The notes under the pieces were generated by a model. The model did not search any database, was not told the origin of the DNA, and saw nothing but the letters and a program-made list of their open reading frames with translations. Shown here piece after piece: positions 15,716-23,492 of a stretch of 47,072 bases of DNA. The position numbers and the translations under genes are program-made. The number at the start of each line of letters is the position of its first letter. The stretch's first letter is position 1. This DNA comes from a bacterium (GTDB lineage: Bacteria > UBP6 > UBA1177): contig JAKLDO010000015.1 of the NCBI GenBank assembly GCA_022703485.1, forward strand, positions 1 through 47,072, in the 5' to 3' direction.

Positions 15716-16055
15716 GACGCAACCTCCATTCTTTTAACCTTGCCGCTGCCAGATCAATATCTGCGTTCTTAAGTTTCTGTTCTTTTTTCCCGAAAGCATG
15801 AAGCAGAAGCAATATTTTTCCTTTTTCCACTGTAAAAAATAACCTGTGTATTCCCTTTTTGTCGCTTATCCTCAAATAACGAATTCCTTTCACAGACTTT
15901 ATCATCTTCGGGGGTATGCCTTTTATCCCGAGGATTGATAATTGTTCGATCTGCGAAAGAATATTCTCCATTTGTTCATTTTCCAACGATTCTATATATT
16001 TTTCAACCGGACTGTTGCCGTTTTTTGTCTCAAAAAACTCAATCTCTAAAACCAA
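15702..16055 (-). CDS. higB: HigB-type toxin (Gp49-like, RelE superfamily)
   Basis: 117 residues of the phage Gp49-like HigB family, ribosome-dependent mRNA interferases. Marks: EIEFFETKNGNSPVEKYIESL, a central KSVKGIRYLRISDKKGIHRLFF with the basic residues expected for RNA binding, LLLLHAFGKKEQK and the C-terminal AAARLKEWRLR. It starts with TTG at 16055, with GGAG about nine bases upstream; the weak start codon could help limit toxin synthesis. First gene of the TAC operon, overlapping the antitoxin gene. A near-consensus promoter and an operator-like repeat lie just upstream. Confidence 0.87.
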   Translation of the reverse strand: MVLEIEFFETKNGNSPVEKYIESLENEQMENILSQIEQLSILGIKGIPPKMIKSVKGIRYLRISDKKGIHRLFFTVEKGKILLLLHAFGKKEQKLKNADIDLAAARLKEWRLRHGKI

Positions 16056-16083
16056 TCTATTCTTTCTCCAAAATCAAACATGG

Positions 16084-16115
16084 ATTATATATAACGCATT
16101 TTTTATAAAAGTCAA
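16084..16115 (-). promoter_or_regulatory. Promoter of the higBA-secB operon
   Basis: On the minus strand TTGACT (16110-16115) is followed by TATATA with 18 bases or TATAAT (16084-16089) with 20 bases spacing. It lies about 30 bases before the higB TTG. Confidence 0.6.
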
Positions 16116-16119
16116 GTTT

Positions 16120-16135
16120 ATAACTTATATGTTAT
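16120..16135. promoter_or_regulatory. Operator-like inverted repeat near the higBA promoter
   Basis: ATAAC-TTATAT-GTTAT, perfect five-base arms, immediately upstream of the -35 element. It resembles short HigA operators with GTTA half-sites. Binding is inferred. Confidence 0.5.
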
Positions 16136-16277
16136 TTTTGTCTGCAAAATGTTCGGTAGATTGATATTTCGTAAATCATAGAATGTTAAATATTCAGAAA
16201 TATTATAGAAATAAACTTTTGTTGGGAAAAATTTATGATGTTGAAAAATGCGAAACCATAAAATAGTATATCTGAGT

Positions 16278-18017
16278 CTACCCCCCAACCACAGCACATC
16301 CGCATCCTTTTTCTGAATTTGCGGGAGGGATGCTGTCTTCATCGGTGGTGTCGGGGTCGTTGGTATCATCTGTTGTGATGTCGGGGTCGGGTGTGGTGTA
16401 TTCGTCGGGTTCAGTTGTGTCGGGGTCGTTGTCGATCTGTGGTTCTTCTTCGTCAGGTGCGGCGGAATCTTCATCGGGTTCGGGTTCGATAATTTCTGTG
16501 CAGATGCCTGTTTCTGAGCATTCGAAGCCTTCATTGCAGGTTCCGCAGGTCCAGCCGCATCCGTCGTCTCCGCAGTTCTTTCCGTTGCAGTCTATGATGC
16601 AGGTCGGAGGTTCGCCTGTCGCCCAGCCGTTAAGGAGCGTCCTCACAAATCCGAGTGCTATCGAGGCTCCTGAGCAGAATTCGCCAATTGATGTCGCTCC
16701 GTCAATGAATCCGCCGTACGGAAGGTCCATCGAGGGTGCCCATGTGAAGTCGATAAGCCTGTCATATGCGAAATAGTAGCATGGTCCCATTTCAAGCCCG
16801 CCCGCAAAAAGAGCGGTAGTATCATAAGATTTGTTGCCAAGAAGAGGCACAGCGCCCGCGACCTGTTCCTTTCCCCTGTTCGTCATACCGGCAAGATCGA
16901 AGTATTTATCCTCGCCGTCAGGAGTCGAACCCATGTCCATATAGTCGCCCCAGCCGTTGAAGACCGCAAGATATAAACTGTTCGCAGGATCGGCACCGTC
17001 ATCGCCGCCTGCAAATTTCCCAAGCACCGCAAAAGGCCGCTGAAGCCCGTAGATCCTCGCTTCCTGAGTGCCATCGAACTTTATCATTCCGCCGCCCCTC
17101 ATCCTCCAGTAGACACCGCCTATCCAGAACGCCAGAAATTCCCGTTCCGCACGGGTCACCGAATGGAATTCAAGATCGTTCCTCGCCCTTGAGAAAGCGC
17201 CGAGCCGCAGTATCTCCTTCTGATAAGCCTCTTCACCATCTGTTTTTAACTTATCTATCATAGCTTTTGCATTTTCAAGTTCACTGATCAGTTCTGAGAT
17301 CTTTTCAGAAAGCTCAAGCGCTTCAGCCGTATTGAAACAGGATATATTGTCATTGATAGCTGAAACAGCGCCGTTGTATGAAGCAAGGGTGGAAGCAATA
17401 CCGCCCGAAAGCTCATCGTATCTGAGCTTTCTGAGGATATTACGCAGAGGAAGCACGAAAGAACTGTCAATTATACCTTCAGGAAGAGGTGGAAAGTTGT
17501 AAAGAGCGCTACCCGCAACACCGATGAGGTCAGGCACGCTGTCAGTATTTTCATTGTTCACCACAGCAGGCGGATATGAAAAAATGAACCACTCAGGCTC
17601 GGAAACACTCAAACACGCCTGAAGATTTGAAAGGGCGTTCACTATGCCGCTGCCTGCATCCAGACATTCGGGAGTCGCATTTTCAGGAATGAATTCAGGA
17701 ATATAGAATGCCGCATGAGCCTTGCATATCTCAGTTTCCGCAGGCCATTCAAGGTTTCCCGGACCTGAGGTGTCAACACGCTCAAGAAGTTCCGCCATTT
17801 CATGCCACAGCCACACAGTTACCGGACCTTCAAGCATTTCACCTTTAAGATCGTTAAGAGGAAGGTCGGGAAGTCCGGCGGAAGTCTTATTTATCTGGTC
17901 CTGAACATCAGACGGCTTTTCGGCAAGGTTCACATCAAAAGCGAAAGGGAGTTTCTGCCCAGCCTCGATAATAAAAGATAGCAGGAAAAGAAAAGACAGA
18001 AATAAAGATCTTTTCAT
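16278..18017 (-). CDS. Large secreted protein with Cys-rich module and acidic C-terminal stalk
   Basis: 579 residues from ATG 18017. This start yields the signal peptide KRSLFLSFLFLLSFIIEAG; a longer open frame would run into the RNase P RNA gene and is rejected. The mature body (to about 480) is not recognised and looks like a mixed alpha/beta surface protein. Next comes a Cys-rich stretch with CNGKNCGDDGCGWTCGTC, seen often in Myxococcota and related secreted proteins, then a Pro/Glu/Asp/Thr-rich stalk of about 60 residues, and the end SEKGCGCAVVGG. The GCGC recalls the Cys motif of MYXO-CTERM sorting signals, but the transmembrane helix and Arg cluster are missing. Likely surface-exposed; function unknown. 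Confidence 0.75.
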   Translation of the reverse strand: MKRSLFLSFLFLLSFIIEAGQKLPFAFDVNLAEKPSDVQDQINKTSAGLPDLPLNDLKGEMLEGPVTVWLWHEMAELLERVDTSGPGNLEWPAETEICKAHAAFYIPEFIPENATPECLDAGSGIVNALSNLQACLSVSEPEWFIFSYPPAVVNNENTDSVPDLIGVAGSALYNFPPLPEGIIDSSFVLPLRNILRKLRYDELSGGIASTLASYNGAVSAINDNISCFNTAEALELSEKISELISELENAKAMIDKLKTDGEEAYQKEILRLGAFSRARNDLEFHSVTRAEREFLAFWIGGVYWRMRGGGMIKFDGTQEARIYGLQRPFAVLGKFAGGDDGADPANSLYLAVFNGWGDYMDMGSTPDGEDKYFDLAGMTNRGKEQVAGAVPLLGNKSYDTTALFAGGLEMGPCYYFAYDRLIDFTWAPSMDLPYGGFIDGATSIGEFCSGASIALGFVRTLLNGWATGEPPTCIIDCNGKNCGDDGCGWTCGTCNEGFECSETGICTEIIEPEPDEDSAAPDEEEPQIDNDPDTTEPDEYTTPDPDITTDDTNDPDTTDEDSIPPANSEKGCGCAVVGG

Positions 18018-18049
18018 TTTAATGATCGTCATCATCCTGAATAAATTCA

Positions 18050-18405
18050 GAAAAAGCAGCACATAAGCCGGATTCTGTTCAATCCAGTCATTCATCTGGG
18101 ACCACAGTTACCTGAGGCCTCAAGCGGTCAACCCGGATGCTTTGGACGGGCCGCCCTTATCCGCCGCAGCGGAACGCATCTCTATTAGACCTTGCTCTGA
18201 AGGGGGTTTGCCATGCGGACCGTGTCGCCACGCTCCCGGTGGGCTCTTACCCCGCCGTTTCACCTTTTCCCGGTCACGCCGGGTAGTCTCTTCTCTGTTG
18301 CACTTTCCGTAGCATCACTGCTCCTGGCCGTTAGCCAGCCTTCCGCCCTGTAGAGTCCGGACTTTCCTCTGATACGGGATCAGCGACTGGAAGTGCTGCT
18401 TTTTC
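18050..18405 (-). ncRNA. rnpB: RNase P RNA (bacterial type A)
   Basis: Catalytic RNA that matures tRNA 5' ends. On the minus strand the universally conserved GAGGAAAGTCCGG (complement of 18357-18369) occurs near the 5' end and ACAGAATCCGGCTTA (complement of 18064-18078) near the 3' end. The ends form a perfect 13-bp P1 helix: GAAAAAGCAGCAC at the 5' end with GTGCTGCTTTTTC at the 3' end. The T run in the 3' strand of P1 may also serve termination. Ends were set to P1; mature ends may differ by a few bases. It lies 30 bases after the zinc-ribbon gene. Confidence 0.95.
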
Positions 18406-18435
18406 TCAATCTATTAAGGAACTTATGTGTTCAGT

Positions 18436-19182
18436 TTATTGCGGCTGTGCCGGTTTTTCAGATTTCTGTGAAGGGACGAGTATGCACTGGCAGTTCGGGC
18501 AGACCTCGATCCTTGTCGCCCTGAGAACCATATTGAAAAGTTCCGGAGGAAGTGTCATGTTGCAGCCTGTGCACACCTTGTCCTCGGCAAGTGCAATAGC
18601 CTTTCCGTTAGGTGAACTTTCAAGTATTCTCTGGTACTTACGGTATATTGCCGGTCTGATGTTCTCAGCAAGCTTATCCCTTTTCGTTATCATTTTCTCA
18701 AGGTTCGTGTCGAGTTCAGTCATCCTTTTTTCGTTATCCTTTATCATCTTACCGAACTCGTTTATCTTGCTTTCGGTCTCTTCTTCGATCAGCTTAAGTT
18801 CATTGTTCTTGAACTCGATCTCTTTATCGATCTCGGCGATCTCGTCACTGAGGTCGCGGTTGAACCTTTTTATATTGTCTATTTCACGCAGAAGAGCATT
18901 GTATTCCTCTTTGTTCCTTATTGCAGACTGCTTTCCGGTTATAACTTTAAGCTTGTCTTCACCTTTGTGCAGGATCTCCTCTCTTTTCTGTTTTTCCTCG
19001 ACCTGTATCGAAATGGCGTTCCGCAACTCTGAAAGCCTGCTTTGCATTTCAGATATCTTCTGCTGAAGGGCCTCATTCTTTTCGGGAAGCGATTCAAGTT
19101 CCTCTTCAAGTCTGAAAGCTTCAGAATCAAGCAGCTGAAGGTCTTTAAGTTTTTTCAATTCTTCGAGCAAGAGAGCCTCCAT
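18436..19182 (-). CDS. Coiled-coil C4-type zinc-ribbon protein (DUF164/CdsZ-like)
   Basis: 248 residues. A long antiparallel coiled coil fills residues 5-175 (heptad-rich Leu/Glu/Lys, e.g. RLEEELESLPEKNEALQQ), followed by PAIYRKYQRI and a zinc ribbon with Cys204, Cys207, Cys228 and Cys231 (VCTGCNM, EVCPNCQ). This is the architecture of the zf-RING_7/DUF164 family, proposed to act in nucleic-acid or ribosome-related processes. The start at ATG 19182 has little ribosome-binding sequence and lies only 21 bases after the tRNA terminator, so expression may rely on terminator read-through. Close location upstream of rnpB is common for this family. Confidence 0.88.
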   Translation of the reverse strand: MEALLLEELKKLKDLQLLDSEAFRLEEELESLPEKNEALQQKISEMQSRLSELRNAISIQVEEKQKREEILHKGEDKLKVITGKQSAIRNKEEYNALLREIDNIKRFNRDLSDEIAEIDKEIEFKNNELKLIEEETESKINEFGKMIKDNEKRMTELDTNLEKMITKRDKLAENIRPAIYRKYQRILESSPNGKAIALAEDKVCTGCNMTLPPELFNMVLRATRIEVCPNCQCILVPSQKSEKPAQPQ

Positions 19183-19203
19183 CGGATGTTAAAAATTAGG
19201 GGC

Positions 19204-19238
19204 AAAAAAAAAGCACTTGCTTTTACACAAGTGCTTTT
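19204..19238 (-). terminator. Rho-independent terminator of the tRNA gene
   Basis: On the minus strand AAAAGCACTTG pairs with CAAGTGCTTTT through a loop of eight, ending in nine T. Near-ideal intrinsic terminator, 58 bases downstream of the tRNA and just before the zinc-ribbon gene. Confidence 0.85.
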
Positions 19239-19296
19239 CACTTTATTTTCATTTATGTTGTAAATAAACAGCAAGTCTACCCTCCACAAAACAAGG

Positions 19297-19372
19297 TGGT
19301 GGGCCCAAGAGGATTCGAACCTCTGACCATCCGGTTATGAGCCGGGGGCTCTACCAACTGAGCTATAGGCCC
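19297..19372 (-). tRNA. tRNA with CAT anticodon (tRNA-Ile2 favoured, or elongator tRNA-Met)
   Basis: 76 bases including an encoded CCA. Acceptor stem GGGCCTA pairs with TGGGCCC (one G-T), D arm AGCTCAGTTGGTAGAGC, anticodon loop CTCATAA, T arm GGTTCGAATCC. CAT reads Met or, after lysidine modification, AUA Ile. The C4-G69 and C5-G68 pairs are features favoured by the lysidine synthetase, which leans to tRNA-Ile2; this is inference. No formyl-Met initiator features (the first pair is G-C). Confidence 0.92.
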
Positions 19373-19385
19373 GTTAGACGGAACC

Positions 19386-19413
19386 TTTATATTCGCAAAT
19401 TGTCAAATTGCAA
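19386..19413 (-). promoter_or_regulatory. Probable promoter of the tRNA gene
   Basis: Minus strand TTGCAA (19408-19413), 16-base spacer, TATAAA (19386-19391); predicted start about six bases before the mature tRNA. Confidence 0.5.
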
Positions 19414-19504
19414 ATTTTTACTTAAAAAATTGGAAAAAAAAGCGTTTTCAGGTAAATTACCGCCTGTGTATTTTTGCACCATATATACTCAGTAAGAGGA
19501 TAAA

Positions 19505-20788
19505 ATGGAATATTTTGAGATCAAAGGCGGTGATGTAGTCAAAGGTGAAGTGGTCCCGTCCGGCAATAAGAACGAAGCTCTTCCTGTGATAGCGGCGGCG
19601 CTTCTTTCAAACGGAAAGGTAAGGATCAGCAATGTGCCGGACATTCTCGATGTCAGAGTGATGATCCAGATCGCAGAGGATATGGGATCGAAGGTCACAA
19701 GGATATCAAAGAACGAAGTCGAGATGGATTCCTCAGTTATATTTGACAAGCCGCTTGACAGCGAACTTTGCAAAATGGTGAGAACATCCATACTTTTCGC
19801 GGGATCGCTGATTGCGAGGAAGGGTTCAGTCATACTTCCTCCGCCGGGAGGAGATGTCATCGGCAGAAGAAGGCTCGACACACATTTCATAGGGCTTGAA
19901 CAGCTCGGAGCGAAGTGTTCATTCCATAATGAAGGATATGTCATAAAGGCGGACGGGCTGACCGGAGCGGATGTGTTCCTTGACGAGGCGAGCGTCACCG
20001 CGACAGAGAACATCATAATGGCCGCTGTCATGGCGAAGGGAACTTCAACGATAAGAAATGCCGCCACAGAACCGCATGTGCAGGGTCTTTGCCATTTCCT
20101 TAACAAAATGGGTGCGAAGATATCGGGAATAGGGACCAATATATTAATGATAGAAGGTGTCAGTTCACTTGGCGGATGTGATCACAGGATCGGACCTGAT
20201 TACATTGAAGCTGGAAGTTTCATCGCCCTTGCCGCCATGACAGGCGGAGAACTTCTGATAAAAGAAGCGGGTGACTGCGACATGAGATCGGTGCTGAATA
20301 CTTTCAAAAAGATCGGAATATCGACAGAAAAGAGAGGGTCTGACCTTTTTGTGCCTGCACATGATGAGCTTGTCGTGGTGAAAGAGCTGAATAACGCGAT
20401 CCCTAAAATAGATGACGGTCCCTGGCCGTCGTTCCCGTCCGATCTCATGTCTATAGCCATAGTCGCTTCGACAAAAGCCAGAGGAACGGTACTTTTCTTC
20501 GAGAAAATGTTCGAAAGCAGACTTTTCTTTACCGACAGACTTGTCGGAATGGGCGCCCAGATAATCCTTTGCGATCCGCATCGGGTGGTCGTGTCCGGTC
20601 CGTCCGATCTTCACGGTTCAAAACTCGATTCTCCTGATATCAGGGCGGGGATGGCAGTTCTCATGGCGGCAATATGCGCAAAAGGGACTAGCAGGATATA
20701 CAATATCAGACAGATAGATAGAGGTTATGAGGCAATAGAGCATAAGTTAAGGCAAATTGGTGTAACAATTGATAGGAATAAGGACTAA
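19505..20788 (+). CDS. murA: UDP-N-acetylglucosamine 1-carboxyvinyltransferase, Asp-type active site
   Basis: 427 residues. First committed enzyme of peptidoglycan synthesis: transfers enolpyruvate from PEP to UDP-GlcNAc in the cytoplasm. Seen: GDVVKGEVVPSGNKNEALP with catalytic Lys22, RTSILFAGSLIAR, ATENIIMAA, SFPSD (catalytic Asp313 in FPSD) and the C-terminal DIRAGMA. The mobile loop reads PPGGDVIGRRRLDTH: Asp117 stands where E. coli has Cys115, the residue alkylated by fosfomycin. The same Cys-to-Asp change occurs in mycobacterial and chlamydial MurA and confers intrinsic fosfomycin insensitivity. AGAGGAT precedes ATG 19505. It stands alone, divergent from the tRNA gene. Confidence 0.96.
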   Translation: MEYFEIKGGDVVKGEVVPSGNKNEALPVIAAALLSNGKVRISNVPDILDVRVMIQIAEDMGSKVTRISKNEVEMDSSVIFDKPLDSELCKMVRTSILFAGSLIARKGSVILPPPGGDVIGRRRLDTHFIGLEQLGAKCSFHNEGYVIKADGLTGADVFLDEASVTATENIIMAAVMAKGTSTIRNAATEPHVQGLCHFLNKMGAKISGIGTNILMIEGVSSLGGCDHRIGPDYIEAGSFIALAAMTGGELLIKEAGDCDMRSVLNTFKKIGISTEKRGSDLFVPAHDELVVVKELNNAIPKIDDGPWPSFPSDLMSIAIVASTKARGTVLFFEKMFESRLFFTDRLVGMGAQIILCDPHRVVVSGPSDLHGSKLDSPDIRAGMAVLMAAICAKGTSRIYNIRQIDRGYEAIEHKLRQIGVTIDRNKD

Positions 20789-20932
20789 AAGGTGCGAAGT
20801 TAGAGCAAAATTTTGCATAGTTATATGATAATGATATATCTTTTTTGCCAAAAAAACTTGATTTTGGTTAATTTTTTGATATCGTCAAGGTTGGAACATT
20901 GATATTTTTTTTGGTTTTTCGGGGGAAGATCG

Positions 20933-21139
20933 ATGCCTGGTAACAATTTAAAAAAAATGAGAGAGAAGCTTCTGATGAGCAAGTCCGAGCTTGCCAGAAA
21001 AGCGGGGGTTTCTGTTCTGACCATTGACAGGATAGAAAAGAACGGTGAGAGCAGAATGGAAACGAAAAGGAAGATCCTTCTTGCTCTGGGACTTTCGCTT
21101 GAAGAAAAAAACAAAGTCTTTTCAGACGATGAAGAATGA
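20933..21139 (+). CDS. Small XRE-type helix-turn-helix regulator heading the pil operon
   Basis: 68 residues, almost entirely one Cro/C1-type HTH: LKKMREKLLMSKSELARKAG, VSVLTIDRIEKNGESRME, RKILLALGLSLEEKNKVF. No effector domain, so it probably binds DNA as a dimer with an acidic tail (FSDDEE). GGGGGAAG lies before ATG 20933. It is separated from pilM by 15 bases that include the pilM ribosome binding site, so it is almost certainly the first gene of the pilMNOPQ transcript and may autoregulate it. Confidence 0.85.
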   Translation: MPGNNLKKMREKLLMSKSELARKAGVSVLTIDRIEKNGESRMETKRKILLALGLSLEEKNKVFSDDEE

Positions 21140-21154
21140 CCCGGGAGGCAAACG

Positions 21155-22210
21155 ATGTTTTTTGGCAACAAACAGCTATTAGGCCTTGACCTAGGATCTT
21201 ACCTCATTAAAGCGGCGAGGATCCAGAAAAAGCGCGGAAAGTACTATCTCAAGAAGTTCGGGTTCATCCCCATTCCATTGAACACCGTTGTCGACGGAAG
21301 TATAATGAATACTTACGAAATGAACGACGCGATAAAGACCCTTCTGGCAAGGGAGAGATTAAAGGACAAATACTGTTCCATCGGTATCGCCGGTCACGGG
21401 ATAATCAATAGAACCATCAATGTGCCGAAAGTCGGTGCAGAAGAGTTTTATAATGCTCTGAAAGTTGAGGCTGAAACACATATTCCTCATGATATAAAAG
21501 AGATATTTTTTGACGGTCTCAAGACCGATATTGTTGAGGATGGAAGGGACAGAGTTATTCTTATAGCTGCAAGAAAAGATCTCGTAGGTGATTTCATTCA
21601 GGTTGTTTCGGATGCAGGTGTTAAGCCCATGTCGGTAGAGATCGATGCTACAGCTATAGCAAATATTTTTGAAGTGAATTATCCGGAAGAGAAGGACACA
21701 ACTGTCGCTATACTGAATATAGGTGCGTCAAAAATAAATGTTGTAATAATTTCTAACGGGAGTGTGAGATTTTTCAGAGATGTCCTTACCGGAGGAAATT
21801 ATATAACTGAAGAGATTACTAGAAGGCTTAAAGTCAGTTTTCAACAGGCTGAAAGTCTAAAAGCCGGTTCTCATACCACAGGAGACTCAATACTTCCCAA
21901 TCAGGTCGAGGAAGTTGTCGCTGATGTAGCTAAAAACATGGTGGCAGATGTGTCTAGGGTTTTTGATTACTACACTAATACAAACCCCGAAGATGGTGTG
22001 AAGAAAGTTTTTATAACAGGCGGAACGACCAGAAGTCATACTTTTACGCAAACCCTCAGCTCAAGCCTTGATATACCTGTAGAAAAACTTAATCCTTTCA
22101 AAGAGATAATTGTTCCGGGACAGGTTCTTTCAAGAGAGGAGGTGGAGGATTTCAGTCATATTGCTTCTGTTAGTTTAGGATTGGCACTTCGGAGGGTAGA
22201 CGAAGCATGA
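21155..22210 (+). CDS. pilM: Type IV pilus assembly protein PilM
   Basis: 351 residues. Actin-like cytoplasmic ATPase-fold protein that binds the N-terminus of PilN and links the inner-membrane alignment complex to the pilus motor. Seen: LGLDLGSYLIKAARIQKK (phosphate-1 loop), NVPKVGAEEFYNALKVEAETHIPHD region, LNIGASKINVVIISNG (phosphate-2) and FITGGTTRSHTFTQ (adenosine loop). Length is typical. GGGAGG precedes the ATG; the stop overlaps the pilN ATG by four bases (ATGA), indicating translational coupling. Confidence 0.95.
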   Translation: MFFGNKQLLGLDLGSYLIKAARIQKKRGKYYLKKFGFIPIPLNTVVDGSIMNTYEMNDAIKTLLARERLKDKYCSIGIAGHGIINRTINVPKVGAEEFYNALKVEAETHIPHDIKEIFFDGLKTDIVEDGRDRVILIAARKDLVGDFIQVVSDAGVKPMSVEIDATAIANIFEVNYPEEKDTTVAILNIGASKINVVIISNGSVRFFRDVLTGGNYITEEITRRLKVSFQQAESLKAGSHTTGDSILPNQVEEVVADVAKNMVADVSRVFDYYTNTNPEDGVKKVFITGGTTRSHTFTQTLSSSLDIPVEKLNPFKEIIVPGQVLSREEVEDFSHIASVSLGLALRRVDEA

Positions 22211-22824
22211 TAAAGATTAACTTACTGCCGGTAAAGGACGACAAGCTCATTAATGAGGCTAAAGGGTATATAATAATAGCCCTCAGTTCGCTTGCGGTCG
22301 TTGTTGTGCTTATTATTTTGAACAGTTCTGTTCTGGCTGAAAGAGAGCAGGAAAGCAGACTTAGAATTGAAGAGGCAGACAAAGAGATTGCCAATCTTAA
22401 ATCCATTATGGGCGAGATCCAGAACTTAAAAGAAAAGAAGGCAAAATTGCAGGAAAAGATGGACATGATCGTTAAACTTCAGGAGCAGAACATCGGTCCT
22501 GTCAGGGTTCTTGATGAGCTTTCTCTCAAACTTCCCTCAAACAAGATATGGATAGAGGACCTTTCATTAAGAGGTGACAGAATTGATATGAGTGGAAAGA
22601 CACTTGAGAATCAGGAAGTTGCGAACTTTATGAAACAGCTTGAAAATTCACTTTTCTTCTCAAATATAAATTTAAAGAAAGTTGCTAAAGATAAGGTGGT
22701 TGATGGAGTACCTATGCTTTCTTTCGGTATTGATACCACCGTTCATCTTGCCGGAAGACAGGATCAGCCTGCTCCTGCTCCTGCCGCACCTGTTGAAGCA
22801 GGTGGACAGAATAAACAACAATAG
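22207..22824 (+). CDS. pilN: Type IV pilus assembly protein PilN
   Basis: 205 residues, bitopic inner-membrane protein. The N-terminus MIKINLLPVKDD is the conserved PilM-binding motif, followed by one transmembrane helix (about residues 20-40, YIIIALSSLAVVVVLIIL), a periplasmic coiled coil (AEREQESRLRIEEADKEI onward) and a ferredoxin-like domain. The Ala/Pro-rich tail (QPAPAPAAPVE) is an extension. Starts inside the pilM stop; pilO follows after 11 bases with GGGAG as its binding site. Confidence 0.94.
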   Translation: MIKINLLPVKDDKLINEAKGYIIIALSSLAVVVVLIILNSSVLAEREQESRLRIEEADKEIANLKSIMGEIQNLKEKKAKLQEKMDMIVKLQEQNIGPVRVLDELSLKLPSNKIWIEDLSLRGDRIDMSGKTLENQEVANFMKQLENSLFFSNINLKKVAKDKVVDGVPMLSFGIDTTVHLAGRQDQPAPAPAAPVEAGGQNKQQ

Positions 22825-22835
22825 GGAGTTTAAAT

Positions 22836-23492
22836 ATGAGAGTCCTTTTGATAAACATCGGCAAGCTTAAAGCTGCATATAAGTATGGGGGATTATTTGC
22901 AATTCTTCTCCTTATAGTTCTTGCCTATTACATTACTGTTTATATGCCTCATATGGATACTATGGAATCTCTGTTTACCGAATTCACATCCAAAAAGGCT
23001 GAATTTTCCAAAATGGTGGTTCTTGTTCGTGACAGGGGACAGTTCATGGAAGAAGTCGAAGGTCTTGACCGAGACCTCAAGGTTGCAATAAGTATGCTTC
23101 CTGATAAAAAAGAGATCCCTGCTTTGCTGAAAAAACTCTCTGATGAAGCTGAAAAATACGGACTTGAAGTATATTACTTTGAACCACTTGCCGAGAGGAG
23201 GCTTGAGTTCTATGCTGAAGTTCCTGTATCAATAAAAGTGAGAGGAAGTTTTCATGAAGTGCTCGGTTTTTTTGACAGTGTTAATAAACTTGCGAGAATC
23301 GTAAATGTGAGTGACCTTGTTATGAAAGCCGATACTCAGAAAAATAATGAACAGCAGAAAAAGAGTAAGGGCTCTGTTGTGAGCGCATTTAGCGGATTCC
23401 AGCCTAACAAAACAGGTCTTGACATTTCCTTCAGGGCTACGACATACCGTTTCCTTACACAGGCTGAGCTTGGAGGTGCCAATGCGAAATAA
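22836..23492 (+). CDS. pilO: Type IV pilus assembly protein PilO
   Basis: 218 residues. Inner-membrane partner of PilN: short cytoplasmic start, transmembrane helix about residues 18-36 (GGLFAILLLIVLAYYITV), coiled coil (TEFTSKKAEFSKMV), then the periplasmic ferredoxin-like domain with LPDKKEIPALLKKLSDEA and VSIKVRGSFHEVLGFFDSV, both typical PilO blocks. Overlaps the start of pilP by 11 bases. In the complex it helps connect the pilus machine to PilP and the outer-membrane secretin. Confidence 0.94.
   Translation: MRVLLINIGKLKAAYKYGGLFAILLLIVLAYYITVYMPHMDTMESLFTEFTSKKAEFSKMVVLVRDRGQFMEEVEGLDRDLKVAISMLPDKKEIPALLKKLSDEAEKYGLEVYYFEPLAERRLEFYAEVPVSIKVRGSFHEVLGFFDSVNKLARIVNVSDLVMKADTQKNNEQQKKSKGSVVSAFSGFQPNKTGLDISFRATTYRFLTQAELGGANAK

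Noticed and set aside
16330..16776. Ser/Val-rich plus-strand frame opposite the acidic stalk
   Set aside because: Low-complexity mirror of the Asp/Pro/Thr codons of the secreted protein; no start signals.
18018..18095. N-terminal extension of the 579-residue secreted protein
   Set aside because: It would overlap the 3' end of RNase P RNA and place the signal peptide internally.
18425..19066. 213-codon plus-strand frame opposite the zinc-ribbon gene
   Set aside because: Ser/Leu-rich shadow of the coiled-coil codons on the other strand.
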